Assembly: GCA_947628305.1 (NCBI GenBank) | Contig: CANQZG010000003.1 | Location: 1-64,000 of the forward strand | DNA length: 64,000 nucleotides | Origin: an uncultured Muribaculaceae bacterium | Lineage (GTDB): Bacteria > Bacteroidota > Bacteroidia > Bacteroidales > Muribaculaceae | Direction of reading: 5' to 3' | Shown here: positions 1-8,059 of the stretch, in pieces | How the letters are laid out: each line of letters begins with the position of its first letter | Position numbering within the stretch: the stretch's first letter is position 1 | Translations under genes and position numbers: made by a program | Notes under the pieces: generated by a model | Database searches by the model: none | What the model was told of the DNA's origin: nothing | Seen by the model: only the letters and a program-made list of their open reading frames with translations

Positions 1-86
1 GCTATCTCGTTACCTAATTTTCAAGCAATCCGAATAACCGTTTAATTCTAAGATAATTGCAAATTCTGCGATTTTTTAAGAAAAAA

Positions 87-117
87 TTTGTAGATATGAA
101 AAATAGTACTACCTTTG
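87..117 (+). promoter_or_regulatory. Bacteroidales-type promoter of the GntR/ABC operon
   Basis: TTTG at 87-90 and TACCTTTG at 110-117 are separated by 19 nt, which fits the Bacteroidetes primary sigma consensus (TTTG, 19-21 nt, TAnnTTTG). Transcription should begin around 121-124, some 23 nt before the first start codon. Confidence 0.8.
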
Positions 118-119
118 CG

Positions 120-142
120 GTGTACTAATATACTAATACACT
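120..142. promoter_or_regulatory. probable YtrA-type GntR operator
   Basis: GTGTA at 120-124 and TACACT at 137-142 form an inverted repeat with a 12-nt spacer; 18 of the 22 positions 120-141 are dyad-symmetric. YtrA-family GntR regulators are known to bind AGTGTA/TACACT-type repeats. The site covers the predicted transcription start, so the regulator encoded at 1845-2222 probably represses its own operon. The site also holds a tandem TACTAATA repeat (123-138). Confidence 0.6.
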
Positions 143-146
143 AATT

Positions 147-989
147 ATGCTTCAAGTCAATAATCTTATTTTCGGTTATAGCCGTCGCAAGCCGCCGGTG
201 CTTGACGATTTTTCTCTGACGATAGAAAAAGGTGGGGTGTACGGTTTGCTCGGGCCTAACGGGGCCGGCAAATCCACGTTGCTCCACCTGATTGCCGGTG
301 CGTTGACTCCACGTGCCGGAAAAGTGATGTATAACGGAGTTGACACACGCCGTCGCCTACCTGAAACTTTGTGTGACATATTCATTGTCCCGGAGGAGTT
401 CTCTTTGCCACCGGTGTCCCTTGAAAAGTATGTATCGCTTAACGCACCGCTTTATCCCCGTTTCTCACGTGAAACCATGGAGCGGAATCTTGATATGTTC
501 GAGATGCCGAAGGATATAAATCTCGGTGCGTTGTCGATGGGGCAGAAAAAGAAGGTGTTCATGAGTTTCGCGCTCGCATGTAACACCTCGTTGATGCTCA
601 TGGACGAGCCTACAAATGGTCTTGACATTCCCGGCAAAAGCGCGTTCAGGCGTTTCATCGGTTCTTCCCTTGATGATGACCGCGCAATAATTATCTCGAC
701 CCACCAGGTGAGGGATATTGACCGCATCCTTGACAATGTGTTGATAATGGACCGCCACAGGGTTGTGTTTGAACAGCCTGTCTATGAAATCCAGAAACGG
801 TTGAGATTTGTGGTGTCTGCCGATAATTCCCTGTTCGCTAAATCATTGTATACAGTACCCGGAATCAACGGCGCGGCGATGATTTTGCCGAATGATGGTT
901 GTGATGACACCGAGATAAATCTTGAGTTGCTGTTTGATTTCGCGTTGCGTTATCCTGACCGTCTTACATCGATTTTTGAAAACGTATAG
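147..989 (+). CDS. ABC transporter ATP-binding protein (YtrB-like)
   Basis: This 280-aa ATPase subunit should power a small export-type ABC transporter in the inner membrane. Walker A (GPNGAGKST) lies at about residues 36-44, the signature LSMGQ at 129-133, Walker B with DEPTNGLD at 153-160, and the H-loop in STHQVRD. It is the first gene of an operon with a membrane partner (7 nt downstream) and a YtrA-type GntR regulator, the usual arrangement of YtrABC/BcrA-like systems linked to cell-envelope stress. The transported substrate cannot be read from sequence. Predicted autorepression by the operator at 120-142. Confidence 0.88.
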   Translation: MLQVNNLIFGYSRRKPPVLDDFSLTIEKGGVYGLLGPNGAGKSTLLHLIAGALTPRAGKVMYNGVDTRRRLPETLCDIFIVPEEFSLPPVSLEKYVSLNAPLYPRFSRETMERNLDMFEMPKDINLGALSMGQKKKVFMSFALACNTSLMLMDEPTNGLDIPGKSAFRRFIGSSLDDDRAIIISTHQVRDIDRILDNVLIMDRHRVVFEQPVYEIQKRLRFVVSADNSLFAKSLYTVPGINGAAMILPNDGCDDTEINLELLFDFALRYPDRLTSIFENV

Positions 990-995
990 AATATT

Positions 996-1841
996 ATGAA
1001 AAAGGAAAATCAAGTGTTCAATATGAGACGTTTTGGACTCTGTTTCAAGCAATATGTAGGGGAGAACTGGCGTCGTCTCCTGTTGCAGGCCTGTGTTATC
1101 GCGGGTACGCTTACAATCGTAGCCGTCTGTGCCGGGTTAAATGAACTCGGTTGGTATCGCTCGATGCTGGAGGACGGGGAAACCATTAAAGGAATCAATG
1201 ATTCCGCAATCGATAATGAGATGCCGTTTTTCATCATGTTGCTGATGGGATTCGGGGCGATTTCGGCTTCGTTGGCTTTCAGTTCATTAGGCTCAAAAGA
1301 GGGGCGGATAAGGGCTCTTGTGTCACCGTTTTCCCAATTTGAAAAATACCTCACGCGGTGGCTGATATATATACCCGGTTTCTTGTTGGTGTTTTTTGCG
1401 TCGGCCTATATCGCCGATGCGATAAGGGTGATTTCGTTTTCACTATTGACACCCTATAGCGAATTTATTCATTTTATTGGTAGCAAGGATATTTTTGAAT
1501 TTAATTCCGATACCGATGGGGTCGCATTCAATATCTATGTCTTTACATTCCTCTTTGTGCAGTCGATATTCATGCTCGGTTCATCGGTGTGGCCCAAGAA
1601 CTCTTTGATAAAGACATTCGGAGTCGGCGCTTTGGTCATGTTTGTCTACTTTATGATAGGTTTGGTTTCAGCCTTGACTGATATGCATCCGACCGGAATC
1701 ATTCGTTTCCATCAAACCGGTCAGGAGACAGTCGATTTATTCATTCTCCTCGTCAAATGTGGGGTCTCGTTGATTATTATATTCAATTATGTAATCTGTT
1801 ATCTGCGTTTCAAGGAGATGGAGGTAATAAACCGTTGGTGA
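996..1841 (+). CDS. ABC-2-like membrane subunit of the GntR-linked transporter
   Basis: A 281-aa integral membrane protein with about six hydrophobic segments, beginning near residues 30-50 and ending near 250-270. The short cytoplasmic N-terminus and the position between the ATPase (6 nt upstream) and the GntR gene (3 nt downstream) mark it as the permease partner. Sequence conservation in this family is low, so the call rests on topology and context. Nothing looks truncated. Confidence 0.75.
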   Translation: MKKENQVFNMRRFGLCFKQYVGENWRRLLLQACVIAGTLTIVAVCAGLNELGWYRSMLEDGETIKGINDSAIDNEMPFFIMLLMGFGAISASLAFSSLGSKEGRIRALVSPFSQFEKYLTRWLIYIPGFLLVFFASAYIADAIRVISFSLLTPYSEFIHFIGSKDIFEFNSDTDGVAFNIYVFTFLFVQSIFMLGSSVWPKNSLIKTFGVGALVMFVYFMIGLVSALTDMHPTGIIRFHQTGQETVDLFILLVKCGVSLIIIFNYVICYLRFKEMEVINRW

Positions 1842-1844
1842 GTT

Positions 1845-2222
1845 ATGGTATTCGCTGAAAACAACAAGGCCATATATCTACAGATTGTCGATAAAATCGG
1901 CGATGATGTATTGGCGGGGAATTATCCCGAGGAATGCCGTCTGCCGTCGGTCAGGGAATATGCCTCGGCGGTGGAGGTCAATGCCAACACGGTGATGCGT
2001 GCCTACGATGCCCTTGCGAGCCAGGGCGTGATATATAATCGTCGCGGAGTCGGTTATTTCACAGCGCCGGGAGCGAGGGAAAAGGTATTGCAGCAGCGTA
2101 GGGAATATTTTTTCAATAATGAGATTGGACGGTTTTTCAGGCAGCTACAGTTGCTTGATGTGTCAGCCGACAACCTCGTGGAGATGTATAACGAATATTG
2201 TTTCAAAAATCAGATAAAATGA
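1845..2222 (+). CDS. GntR family transcriptional regulator, YtrA subfamily
   Basis: A 125-aa repressor with an N-terminal winged helix-turn-helix (residues about 10-75, including LPSVREYASAVEVNANTVMRAY) and only a short helical C-terminal tail. That size is typical of YtrA-type GntR proteins, which lack the large ligand-binding domain of other GntR proteins. Its genes usually sit with ABC transporters, as here. The stop codon overlaps the start of the next gene (ATGA at 2219-2222), suggesting coupled translation. The likely target is the inverted repeat at 120-142. Confidence 0.9.
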   Translation: MVFAENNKAIYLQIVDKIGDDVLAGNYPEECRLPSVREYASAVEVNANTVMRAYDALASQGVIYNRRGVGYFTAPGAREKVLQQRREYFFNNEIGRFFRQLQLLDVSADNLVEMYNEYCFKNQIK

Positions 2223-3067
2223 AGAAGACAACATATATAATGATTGTAATGCTCGCCTTGGGGGCGTTGGGGGCGTTTGTCACGCCACGTCTCTCCGAGG
2301 ATGAGGCCATGGAGATAGTGGAGATGCCGGCAGGTGATTTCAGCGACACGACGACTGTGTCGAGCGTTGCACTTCCGGCATTTGGGCGCATTGACATAAC
2401 CGTGAAATATGACTCGTTAGGGCGTTTTGATGTCTCACGGGTCAGGGAGGGTGTCACCTTTGTGTTCGTGGAATGTGACACGCTGTCGCTTCCGAGGCTT
2501 ATCGCGTCACCTGTATGGCTTGAAAATATGACGGTGTCGGTCGATGGCGGGAATGCCGAACTGTGTGTTGACATGCACACGTTCCTGAAAGATAACGATT
2601 GTGAACGGTACGCCATTATACCTGACAGCACAGTGTTGAAAGTGGCTGTCCCTAAAGGGATGTTGCGTGAGATAAATGTATTGAAACGTGGCACTGTGAG
2701 CCTGAGCGGATTTAAAGGCGGTGACATCACGATAAGCAATGCCCTTTATATTCTCATCGGGGACAGCAAACTCGACAAGGTGCAAAGTGTAAACAATAAG
2801 ACTGATGGCAGTTCATACCTGACACTGGCCATGGCCTCGTCCCGGATAGGGGAATATGTGGCCCTGATTGATGAATGTGCGGTTGATATCGAGGTCGATG
2901 AAAATTCATTTATCGGGATTGTCGATGTTGTGCCTGATTCCAACACCAGGGACAACGGACTTGATATCGGGGATGCCAATGTCGGGGAACTGAAATATTC
3001 ACCGACGCCTGAATCAAGTGCCTGGATTAAATTCGGCTCGCGGTTGCGCTCGTTCAAGATGGATTGA
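2219..3067 (+). CDS. exported protein of the GntR operon, function unknown
   Basis: A 282-aa protein with an N-terminal signal or anchor (residues 1-21, MKKTTYIMIVMLALGALGAF). The rest is rich in short beta strands with repeated polar/hydrophobic alternation, suggesting a beta-sandwich or beta-helix; it loosely recalls GIN-type (DUF2807) putative adhesin proteins, but I do not recognise it firmly. I chose the ATG at 2219 because it gives an ATGA overlap with the GntR gene and places the signal peptide at the terminus. A perfect terminator hairpin follows at 3091-3120. Confidence 0.65.
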   Translation: MKKTTYIMIVMLALGALGAFVTPRLSEDEAMEIVEMPAGDFSDTTTVSSVALPAFGRIDITVKYDSLGRFDVSRVREGVTFVFVECDTLSLPRLIASPVWLENMTVSVDGGNAELCVDMHTFLKDNDCERYAIIPDSTVLKVAVPKGMLREINVLKRGTVSLSGFKGGDITISNALYILIGDSKLDKVQSVNNKTDGSSYLTLAMASSRIGEYVALIDECAVDIEVDENSFIGIVDVVPDSNTRDNGLDIGDANVGELKYSPTPESSAWIKFGSRLRSFKMD

Positions 3068-3090
3068 TTCCGTTATATTACGTTATTGAA

Positions 3091-3122
3091 AAGAGAGCCA
3101 CACAAATGTGTGGCTCTCTTTT
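3091..3122 (+). terminator. intrinsic terminator of the GntR/ABC operon
   Basis: A perfect 13-bp inverted repeat (3091-3103 with 3108-3120, loop AAAT) is followed by a short T run. It lies 23 nt after the last gene of the operon and directly upstream of the ftsY promoter. Confidence 0.8.
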
Positions 3123-3142
3123 CATATATATGAAAAATTGCG

Positions 3143-3150
3143 TACCTTTG
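3143..3150 (+). promoter_or_regulatory. -7 element of the ftsY promoter
   Basis: TACCTTTG matches the Bacteroidetes -7 box; the -33 position holds TTTT rather than TTTG. The predicted start of transcription near 3155 rules out any ftsY start codon upstream of 3172. Confidence 0.65.
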
Positions 3151-3171
3151 CAAGCTAATAAATTCAAAGTA

Positions 3172-4137
3172 ATGGGATTTTTCAATAGGCTTTTCTCCAA
3201 GGAGAAAAAGGATACACTCGATAAAGGATTGGAACGCACCAAGGAGGGCGTTTTCAGCAAGATACGGCGTGCGATTGCCGGTAAAAAGACAATAGATGAC
3301 GAGGTGCTTGACAACCTTGAGGAGGTGTTTGTGACTTCTGATGTGGGTGTCGATACCACTCTCAAAATCATTGAACGCATCGAGAAACGTGTCGCCCGCG
3401 ACCCATACGTCGGCAGCGATGAGCTGAACCGTCTGTTGTGTGAGGAGATAACAGAGCTTCTTGCCGAAAATAACAATGACTCGACCTTGGAGGATTTTAC
3501 ATTGCCCGAGGGCAACCGTCCCCATGTCATTATGGTAGTGGGAGTTAACGGTGTCGGTAAGACAACCACAATAGGTAAACTTGCGGCACAGTTCAAGAAA
3601 GCCGGTAACAAGGTGATGCTCGGTGCTGCCGATACATTCCGCGCTGCCGCAATCGAGCAGCTCGATGTGTGGGGCGAACGTGCCGGTGTCCCTGTCGTCA
3701 AGCAAAAAATCGGGGCTGACCCAGCGTCCGTTGCCTACGACACCTTGCAGAGTGCCAAGGCCAATGGTGTCGATGTCGTGATTATCGATACCGCCGGCCG
3801 TCTTCACAACAAGAAAGGACTCATGGATGAGCTTACCAAAATAAAGAATGTCATGCAGAAGATTGTGCCTGACGCTCCACATGAGGTGTTGCTCGTGCTT
3901 GACGGCTCGACAGGACAGAATGCTTTTGAACAGGCCCGTCAGTTCGTTGCTGCCACGCAGGTCAATGAACTTGCAATCACCAAACTCGACGGGACAGCCA
4001 AGGGCGGTGTGGTTATTGGTATAAGCGACCAGTTCAAGATTCCTGTCAAGTACATAGGTCTTGGCGAGGGCATCGAGGATTTGCAGGTGTTTGACAAGAA
4101 AGAGTTCGTTGAGTCTCTTTTCGGTAACCGTATATGA
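3172..4137 (+). CDS. ftsY: signal recognition particle receptor FtsY
   Basis: A 321-aa SRP receptor GTPase that docks ribosome-SRP complexes at the inner membrane for co-translational insertion. The NG domain is complete: G1 GVNGVGKTT near residues 124-132, the DTFRAAA loop, G3 DTAGR, and TKLDGTAKGG for guanine recognition. The acidic A domain of the E. coli protein is absent, as is usual outside proteobacteria. An upstream in-frame extension exists but lies in the promoter and terminator, so the ATG at 3172 is preferred. The stop codon overlaps rimO by 4 nt. Confidence 0.95.
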   Translation: MGFFNRLFSKEKKDTLDKGLERTKEGVFSKIRRAIAGKKTIDDEVLDNLEEVFVTSDVGVDTTLKIIERIEKRVARDPYVGSDELNRLLCEEITELLAENNNDSTLEDFTLPEGNRPHVIMVVGVNGVGKTTTIGKLAAQFKKAGNKVMLGAADTFRAAAIEQLDVWGERAGVPVVKQKIGADPASVAYDTLQSAKANGVDVVIIDTAGRLHNKKGLMDELTKIKNVMQKIVPDAPHEVLLVLDGSTGQNAFEQARQFVAATQVNELAITKLDGTAKGGVVIGISDQFKIPVKYIGLGEGIEDLQVFDKKEFVESLFGNRI

Positions 4138-5462
4138 GCCAAAGACATACAGTCAATGTCATAACACTGGGTTGTTCCAAGAACCTGGTGGATTCAGAGC
4201 GTCTTCTACGTCAGCTTGAGGATGTCGGTTATTCCGTGGCTCATGACCCGGCGAGGGTGGGACGTGGTGATGTCGTTGTTATCAATACATGTGGCTTTAT
4301 CGGCGATGCCAAGGAGGAATCAATCAATACAATCCTGCAGTGGGTCGAGTCCAAGGAACGCGGGGAAATCAGTGCGCTTTATGTCATGGGATGCCTGTCG
4401 CAGCGTTACTCCGATGAACTCCCGGCTGAGATTCCCGAGGTTGACGCATGGTATGGTAAGACCGACTGGGCACGCATCGTCAGTGACCTGTCGCGCCGTC
4501 AACCGGCCTGTGCGCCCTACGACAGGGTAATCACCACCCCCCGTCACTATTGTTATCTGAAAATCGCCGAGGGGTGTGACCGTTTCTGTGCTTTTTGTGC
4601 GATTCCCTTGATTACGGGGCGATACCGCTCGCGTCCGATAGAGGAGATTGTCGATGAAGTCAAGTCGCTTGTTGCGTGCGGTACGGTCGAGTTTAATGTC
4701 ATTGCACAGGACTTGACGTCATACGGGAAAGATATATACGGGCGCGTGGAAATCGCCCGACTTGTGGATGAAATCGCCAATGTCGCCGGAGTTAGACGCA
4801 TCAGGCTGCATTATGCCTACCCTAAGGACTTCCCGTTGGGACTCCTCGATGTGATGGCACGTCATCCCAATGTGTGCCGTTATCTTGACATTGCCCTGCA
4901 GCATGTGTCAGACAATGTCCTCGCTAACATGCGACGTCACATTACAGGGGCGGAGACACGCGAATTGCTCGCCGAGATACGCCGTCGTGTCCCCGGTATA
5001 CACATCCGCACGACGCTTATGGTGGGTTTCCCGGGAGAAGGGGAGGGCGAATTTCAGGAGTTGATGGATTTTGTGCGGGAACAACGTTTTGAGCGCATGG
5101 GCGCGTTCGCCTACTGCGAGGAGGAGGACACCTGGGGCGCACGCCATTTTGAGGATTCGATTCCGCCCGAGGTTAAACAACAACGTCTTGACCGACTCAT
5201 GGAACTGCAACAGGAAATCTCGCTTGAACTGCAGCAACAGGTGGTGGGTCATGAGATTGAAGTAATTATAGACCGTGAGGAGGAAGACTACTATATAGGT
5301 CGTACCGAGTTTGATTCGCCTGAAGTTGACCCGGAAGTGCTCGTGGAGAAAACAACTGAACTTAAACGCGGGCAATTGTGCCGTGTTGTGGTTACAGAGG
5401 CGTTGCCATACGAATTGATTGCAAGGGCCATGGGTGAAGAAAAGGAGGTGTCGGATGTTTGA
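4134..5462 (+). CDS. rimO: ribosomal protein S12 methylthiotransferase RimO
   Basis: A 442-aa radical-SAM enzyme that adds a methylthio group to the conserved aspartate of ribosomal protein S12. The N-terminal MTTase domain supplies three cysteines for one Fe-S cluster (in LGCSKN, NTCGF and MGCLS); the radical-SAM CxxxCxxC is CDRFCAFC near residues 148-155; a TRAM domain closes the protein. The RimO-type FAYCEEEDTWGA stretch separates it from MiaB. The start overlaps ftsY (ATGA) and the end overlaps menF by 8 nt, so the three genes are probably translated from one message. Confidence 0.95.
   Translation: MSQRHTVNVITLGCSKNLVDSERLLRQLEDVGYSVAHDPARVGRGDVVVINTCGFIGDAKEESINTILQWVESKERGEISALYVMGCLSQRYSDELPAEIPEVDAWYGKTDWARIVSDLSRRQPACAPYDRVITTPRHYCYLKIAEGCDRFCAFCAIPLITGRYRSRPIEEIVDEVKSLVACGTVEFNVIAQDLTSYGKDIYGRVEIARLVDEIANVAGVRRIRLHYAYPKDFPLGLLDVMARHPNVCRYLDIALQHVSDNVLANMRRHITGAETRELLAEIRRRVPGIHIRTTLMVGFPGEGEGEFQELMDFVREQRFERMGAFAYCEEEDTWGARHFEDSIPPEVKQQRLDRLMELQQEISLELQQQVVGHEIEVIIDREEEDYYIGRTEFDSPEVDPEVLVEKTTELKRGQLCRVVVTEALPYELIARAMGEEKEVSDV
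5441..5450 (+). promoter_or_regulatory. strong Shine-Dalgarno deciding the menF start
   Basis: AAAGGAGGTG inside the end of rimO lies 4 nt before the ATG at 5455. Such a full anti-SD match is uncommon in Bacteroidetes and supports 5455 over an earlier in-frame start at 5419. Confidence 0.65.
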
Positions 5463-6576
5463 GCCGGCGGTCGAGGCGGCCATCGAGAGATGTGTCGCCT
5501 GGAATATACCTTTTGCGGTCTACGCCATGCCCGGTGATAATGAATTCAGGTTCATGGCTTCGATGCCCGATTCTGACACGGGTAATAATCGGGTTGATTT
5601 TGACGAGGATGAATTCTTCGGAATTAATTTCTTTAATAACGAGGAGGAGTATTTGGCAGGGGTCAAACCGCGTCTGTCGGCCTCGGACATTCTTGGACTT
5701 GACGGGGTAAAGACGGTGTTGCCATCCGGCTCTCTTCCCATGGGGCATCTCTCTACGCCGAGGTTGCTGTATATCCACAGGCTGAAGTCGGTGATAGCCG
5801 CCCTGAAACGCTCCGCGACAGGAGACAAGACGGTTGTGTCGCGCCTGGTGTCGGTGTTTTCGCGTATCGATTTGTGTGATGTCGCGCGATGTTATTTTGG
5901 CATGTTCCCGGAGACGTTCCGTTATATATGTTTCACCCAGGAGACAGGCCTGTGGCTTGGTGCCACCCCCGAGGTGCTTCTTGAACATGACCCTGCATCA
6001 CATACATGGCGGACAATGTCACTTGCCGGAACGCGTCGGGTCGCGTTGGTTCATCCAACTGGGTGGGATGAAAAAAATATTACTGAACATGACATAGTCA
6101 CACGATACATTGTCAGGACTCTTGAACAGCATGGGCTCGATTGTTCCGTGTCGGTTCAGAGGGAACTGGGATATGGTGAAATAGAACATCTTTGTAACGA
6201 TATCACGGCATCGGGCGAGACCGAAGCCGCCGATTTGCTCTACGCGTTGAGTCCTACTCCAGCTGTCGCCGGGTATCCGCTTGACAGGGCGATAGACATG
6301 ATAGACATGACGGAGATGCATTCCAGGCATTGTTACGGTGGATTCCTGTGTGTAAAGAGCCGGGACGGGATGCATGCCTTTGTGAATCTAAGATGTGCCC
6401 ACGTGTCAAGGCTTCTTGACGGGTTGTGGCATTGGAATATATATGCCGGAGGAGGTGTTACGCGTGATTCAGACCCTGCCGTGGAGTGGGATGAGACCGA
6501 GGCCAAATGCCGGAGATTGCTTGAGTCGGTGAATCCGCTGGACGGTTCTGTGACAGATGTGATGTTACCATTTTAA
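5455..6576 (+). CDS. menF: isochorismate synthase (MenF)
   Basis: A 373-aa chorismate-utilising enzyme that converts chorismate to isochorismate, the first step of menaquinone synthesis. The C-terminal chorismate-binding fold shows SLAGTRR, ITEHDIVTRYI, LSPTPAVAGYP, RHCYGGF and YAGGGVTRDSDPAVEWDETEAK in the expected order. The N-terminal third is divergent, as usual in this family. The other men genes lie 7.4 kb downstream (menD at 13970) instead of following directly. Entry is by the SD at 5441, within rimO. Confidence 0.92.
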   Translation: MFEPAVEAAIERCVAWNIPFAVYAMPGDNEFRFMASMPDSDTGNNRVDFDEDEFFGINFFNNEEEYLAGVKPRLSASDILGLDGVKTVLPSGSLPMGHLSTPRLLYIHRLKSVIAALKRSATGDKTVVSRLVSVFSRIDLCDVARCYFGMFPETFRYICFTQETGLWLGATPEVLLEHDPASHTWRTMSLAGTRRVALVHPTGWDEKNITEHDIVTRYIVRTLEQHGLDCSVSVQRELGYGEIEHLCNDITASGETEAADLLYALSPTPAVAGYPLDRAIDMIDMTEMHSRHCYGGFLCVKSRDGMHAFVNLRCAHVSRLLDGLWHWNIYAGGGVTRDSDPAVEWDETEAKCRRLLESVNPLDGSVTDVMLPF

Positions 6577-6607
6577 CGAAATATAGATAAAACTGATACA
6601 TAGAGAA

Positions 6608-8059
6608 ATGGATGATAAGAAGTCGAAAAAGGGTAAGGTGCTGTTGATAGTTGCAATCGCGGTGGCGATTGTGGTTGGTATATCTTTCATGCCACTGTCT
6701 CGTTGGACAGGTGGGGCGGTCAAGGATTTCAATCTGTTGAGCGATATAATGCCTGACACACAGGATTCGATTGCATCGGAACGTGAGGCCGAGAATATCG
6801 ACCCCGAACTTCTTGAGGCGCAGGCCGAGAGTGAGGGGGTGATGGATATTGAAGCACCGTCTGATTCGTCGGCGGTTAACCTGGCGACACCTGATAATGC
6901 CATTGTCGGAGGTGATGTGTCCCGTGTCCAGTCAGCGGTGGATTCAGTGGTGCAGCCGGTAAAACCCAACAAGGTGGGACAGTTGGTGGTGATTGAGGAT
7001 TATACCTCGGGTAACCGTGGATTGGCCCGTTTTGCCGCCGCGTTGCGTTCTCCCCGTGTCGCACGTGTCGCTGTTGTCGGTGACAGTTATATCGAGGGTG
7101 ACATCTTTACACAGAATCTGCGCGAAAACCTTCAGAATAAATATGGCGGTGCCGGGGTTGGATATGTCAACATGTTCAGTGACCTTACCGGATTCCGTCG
7201 CTCGGTTAAACAGAGTGGCAAAGGGTGGAAGACATTCCTTGCCTCAAAGAAAGGGAACAAGGAATATCTCGCTCTTTCTGAACAATACGCCAAGCCGACA
7301 GGGGTTGCAACGGCGACTTATAAGGGCTCGACGGCCTATAATCATCTATCGCAATGGAATCGTTCCAAATTCCTGTTCATCGCTCCCAACAATACGGTTG
7401 TAAAAGTTAAGACGGCGGGCAATGAATGGCAGGAGCGTCAGATAACGGGTGCACCGGGTGTGCAGTGTGTGTCGGTCGATGTCCCAACGGCGGAGTTCAG
7501 TGTACAGGCATCCGACAAAGACCTCGTGGCCCTGGGGGTATGGCTTGATGACTCCAAAGGGGTCAGTGTCGATTGTATGTCCTCGCGTGGGATTTCGGGT
7601 TTATCGTTGTCAAAAATCAATCCGGCGTTATGCCGTCAGATGTCACGTGATATTCCATACGACCTGATAATCCTTGAGTTCGGAATAAACGCGATGTCAG
7701 CGGGGCAGACCAATTACAGTGTATATTCCAACCGCATGGTGGAGGTTGTCAATCATGTAAGGCAATGTTACCCCGGTGCTGACATCCTCATGATGGGAAT
7801 CGGAGACCGCGGACAGAAAAAAGGTGGCGAGGTACACTCGATGAGTGTAGTGCCGAATATGATTGCCGCCCAGCGAGAGGCCGCGCGTCGTGCACATTGC
7901 CTATTCTGGGACACACGCGAGGCCATGGGTGGGGAGGATGCGATTGTCGCATGGAGTCGTGACGGACGCGCCAACAAAGATTACATCCACCTGACAGCCA
8001 AGGGGGGAAAAGAACTCGCCACCCAGTTGTATAACGCGCTCCAGCACGCATTGAAATGA
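6608..8059 (+). CDS. membrane-anchored SGNH/GDSL-family hydrolase
   Basis: A 483-aa protein with one N-terminal membrane anchor (residues about 11-29), a low-complexity acidic linker to about residue 125, and an SGNH domain. Block I is GDSY (nucleophile Ser), block III is FGINAM, and the Asp-His pair is in KDYIHLT. SGNH proteins next to MBOAT acyltransferases commonly act as periplasmic acetyl-transfer or esterase partners. It lies 31 nt after menF and overlaps the second SGNH gene by 4 nt (ATGA). The acceptor polymer is unknown. Confidence 0.82.
   Translation: MDDKKSKKGKVLLIVAIAVAIVVGISFMPLSRWTGGAVKDFNLLSDIMPDTQDSIASEREAENIDPELLEAQAESEGVMDIEAPSDSSAVNLATPDNAIVGGDVSRVQSAVDSVVQPVKPNKVGQLVVIEDYTSGNRGLARFAAALRSPRVARVAVVGDSYIEGDIFTQNLRENLQNKYGGAGVGYVNMFSDLTGFRRSVKQSGKGWKTFLASKKGNKEYLALSEQYAKPTGVATATYKGSTAYNHLSQWNRSKFLFIAPNNTVVKVKTAGNEWQERQITGAPGVQCVSVDVPTAEFSVQASDKDLVALGVWLDDSKGVSVDCMSSRGISGLSLSKINPALCRQMSRDIPYDLIILEFGINAMSAGQTNYSVYSNRMVEVVNHVRQCYPGADILMMGIGDRGQKKGGEVHSMSVVPNMIAAQREAARRAHCLFWDTREAMGGEDAIVAWSRDGRANKDYIHLTAKGGKELATQLYNALQHALK

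Noticed and set aside
3064..3171. N-terminal extension of FtsY by 36 residues
   Set aside because: The extension covers the preceding terminator and the ftsY promoter; the ATG at 3172 fits the family.
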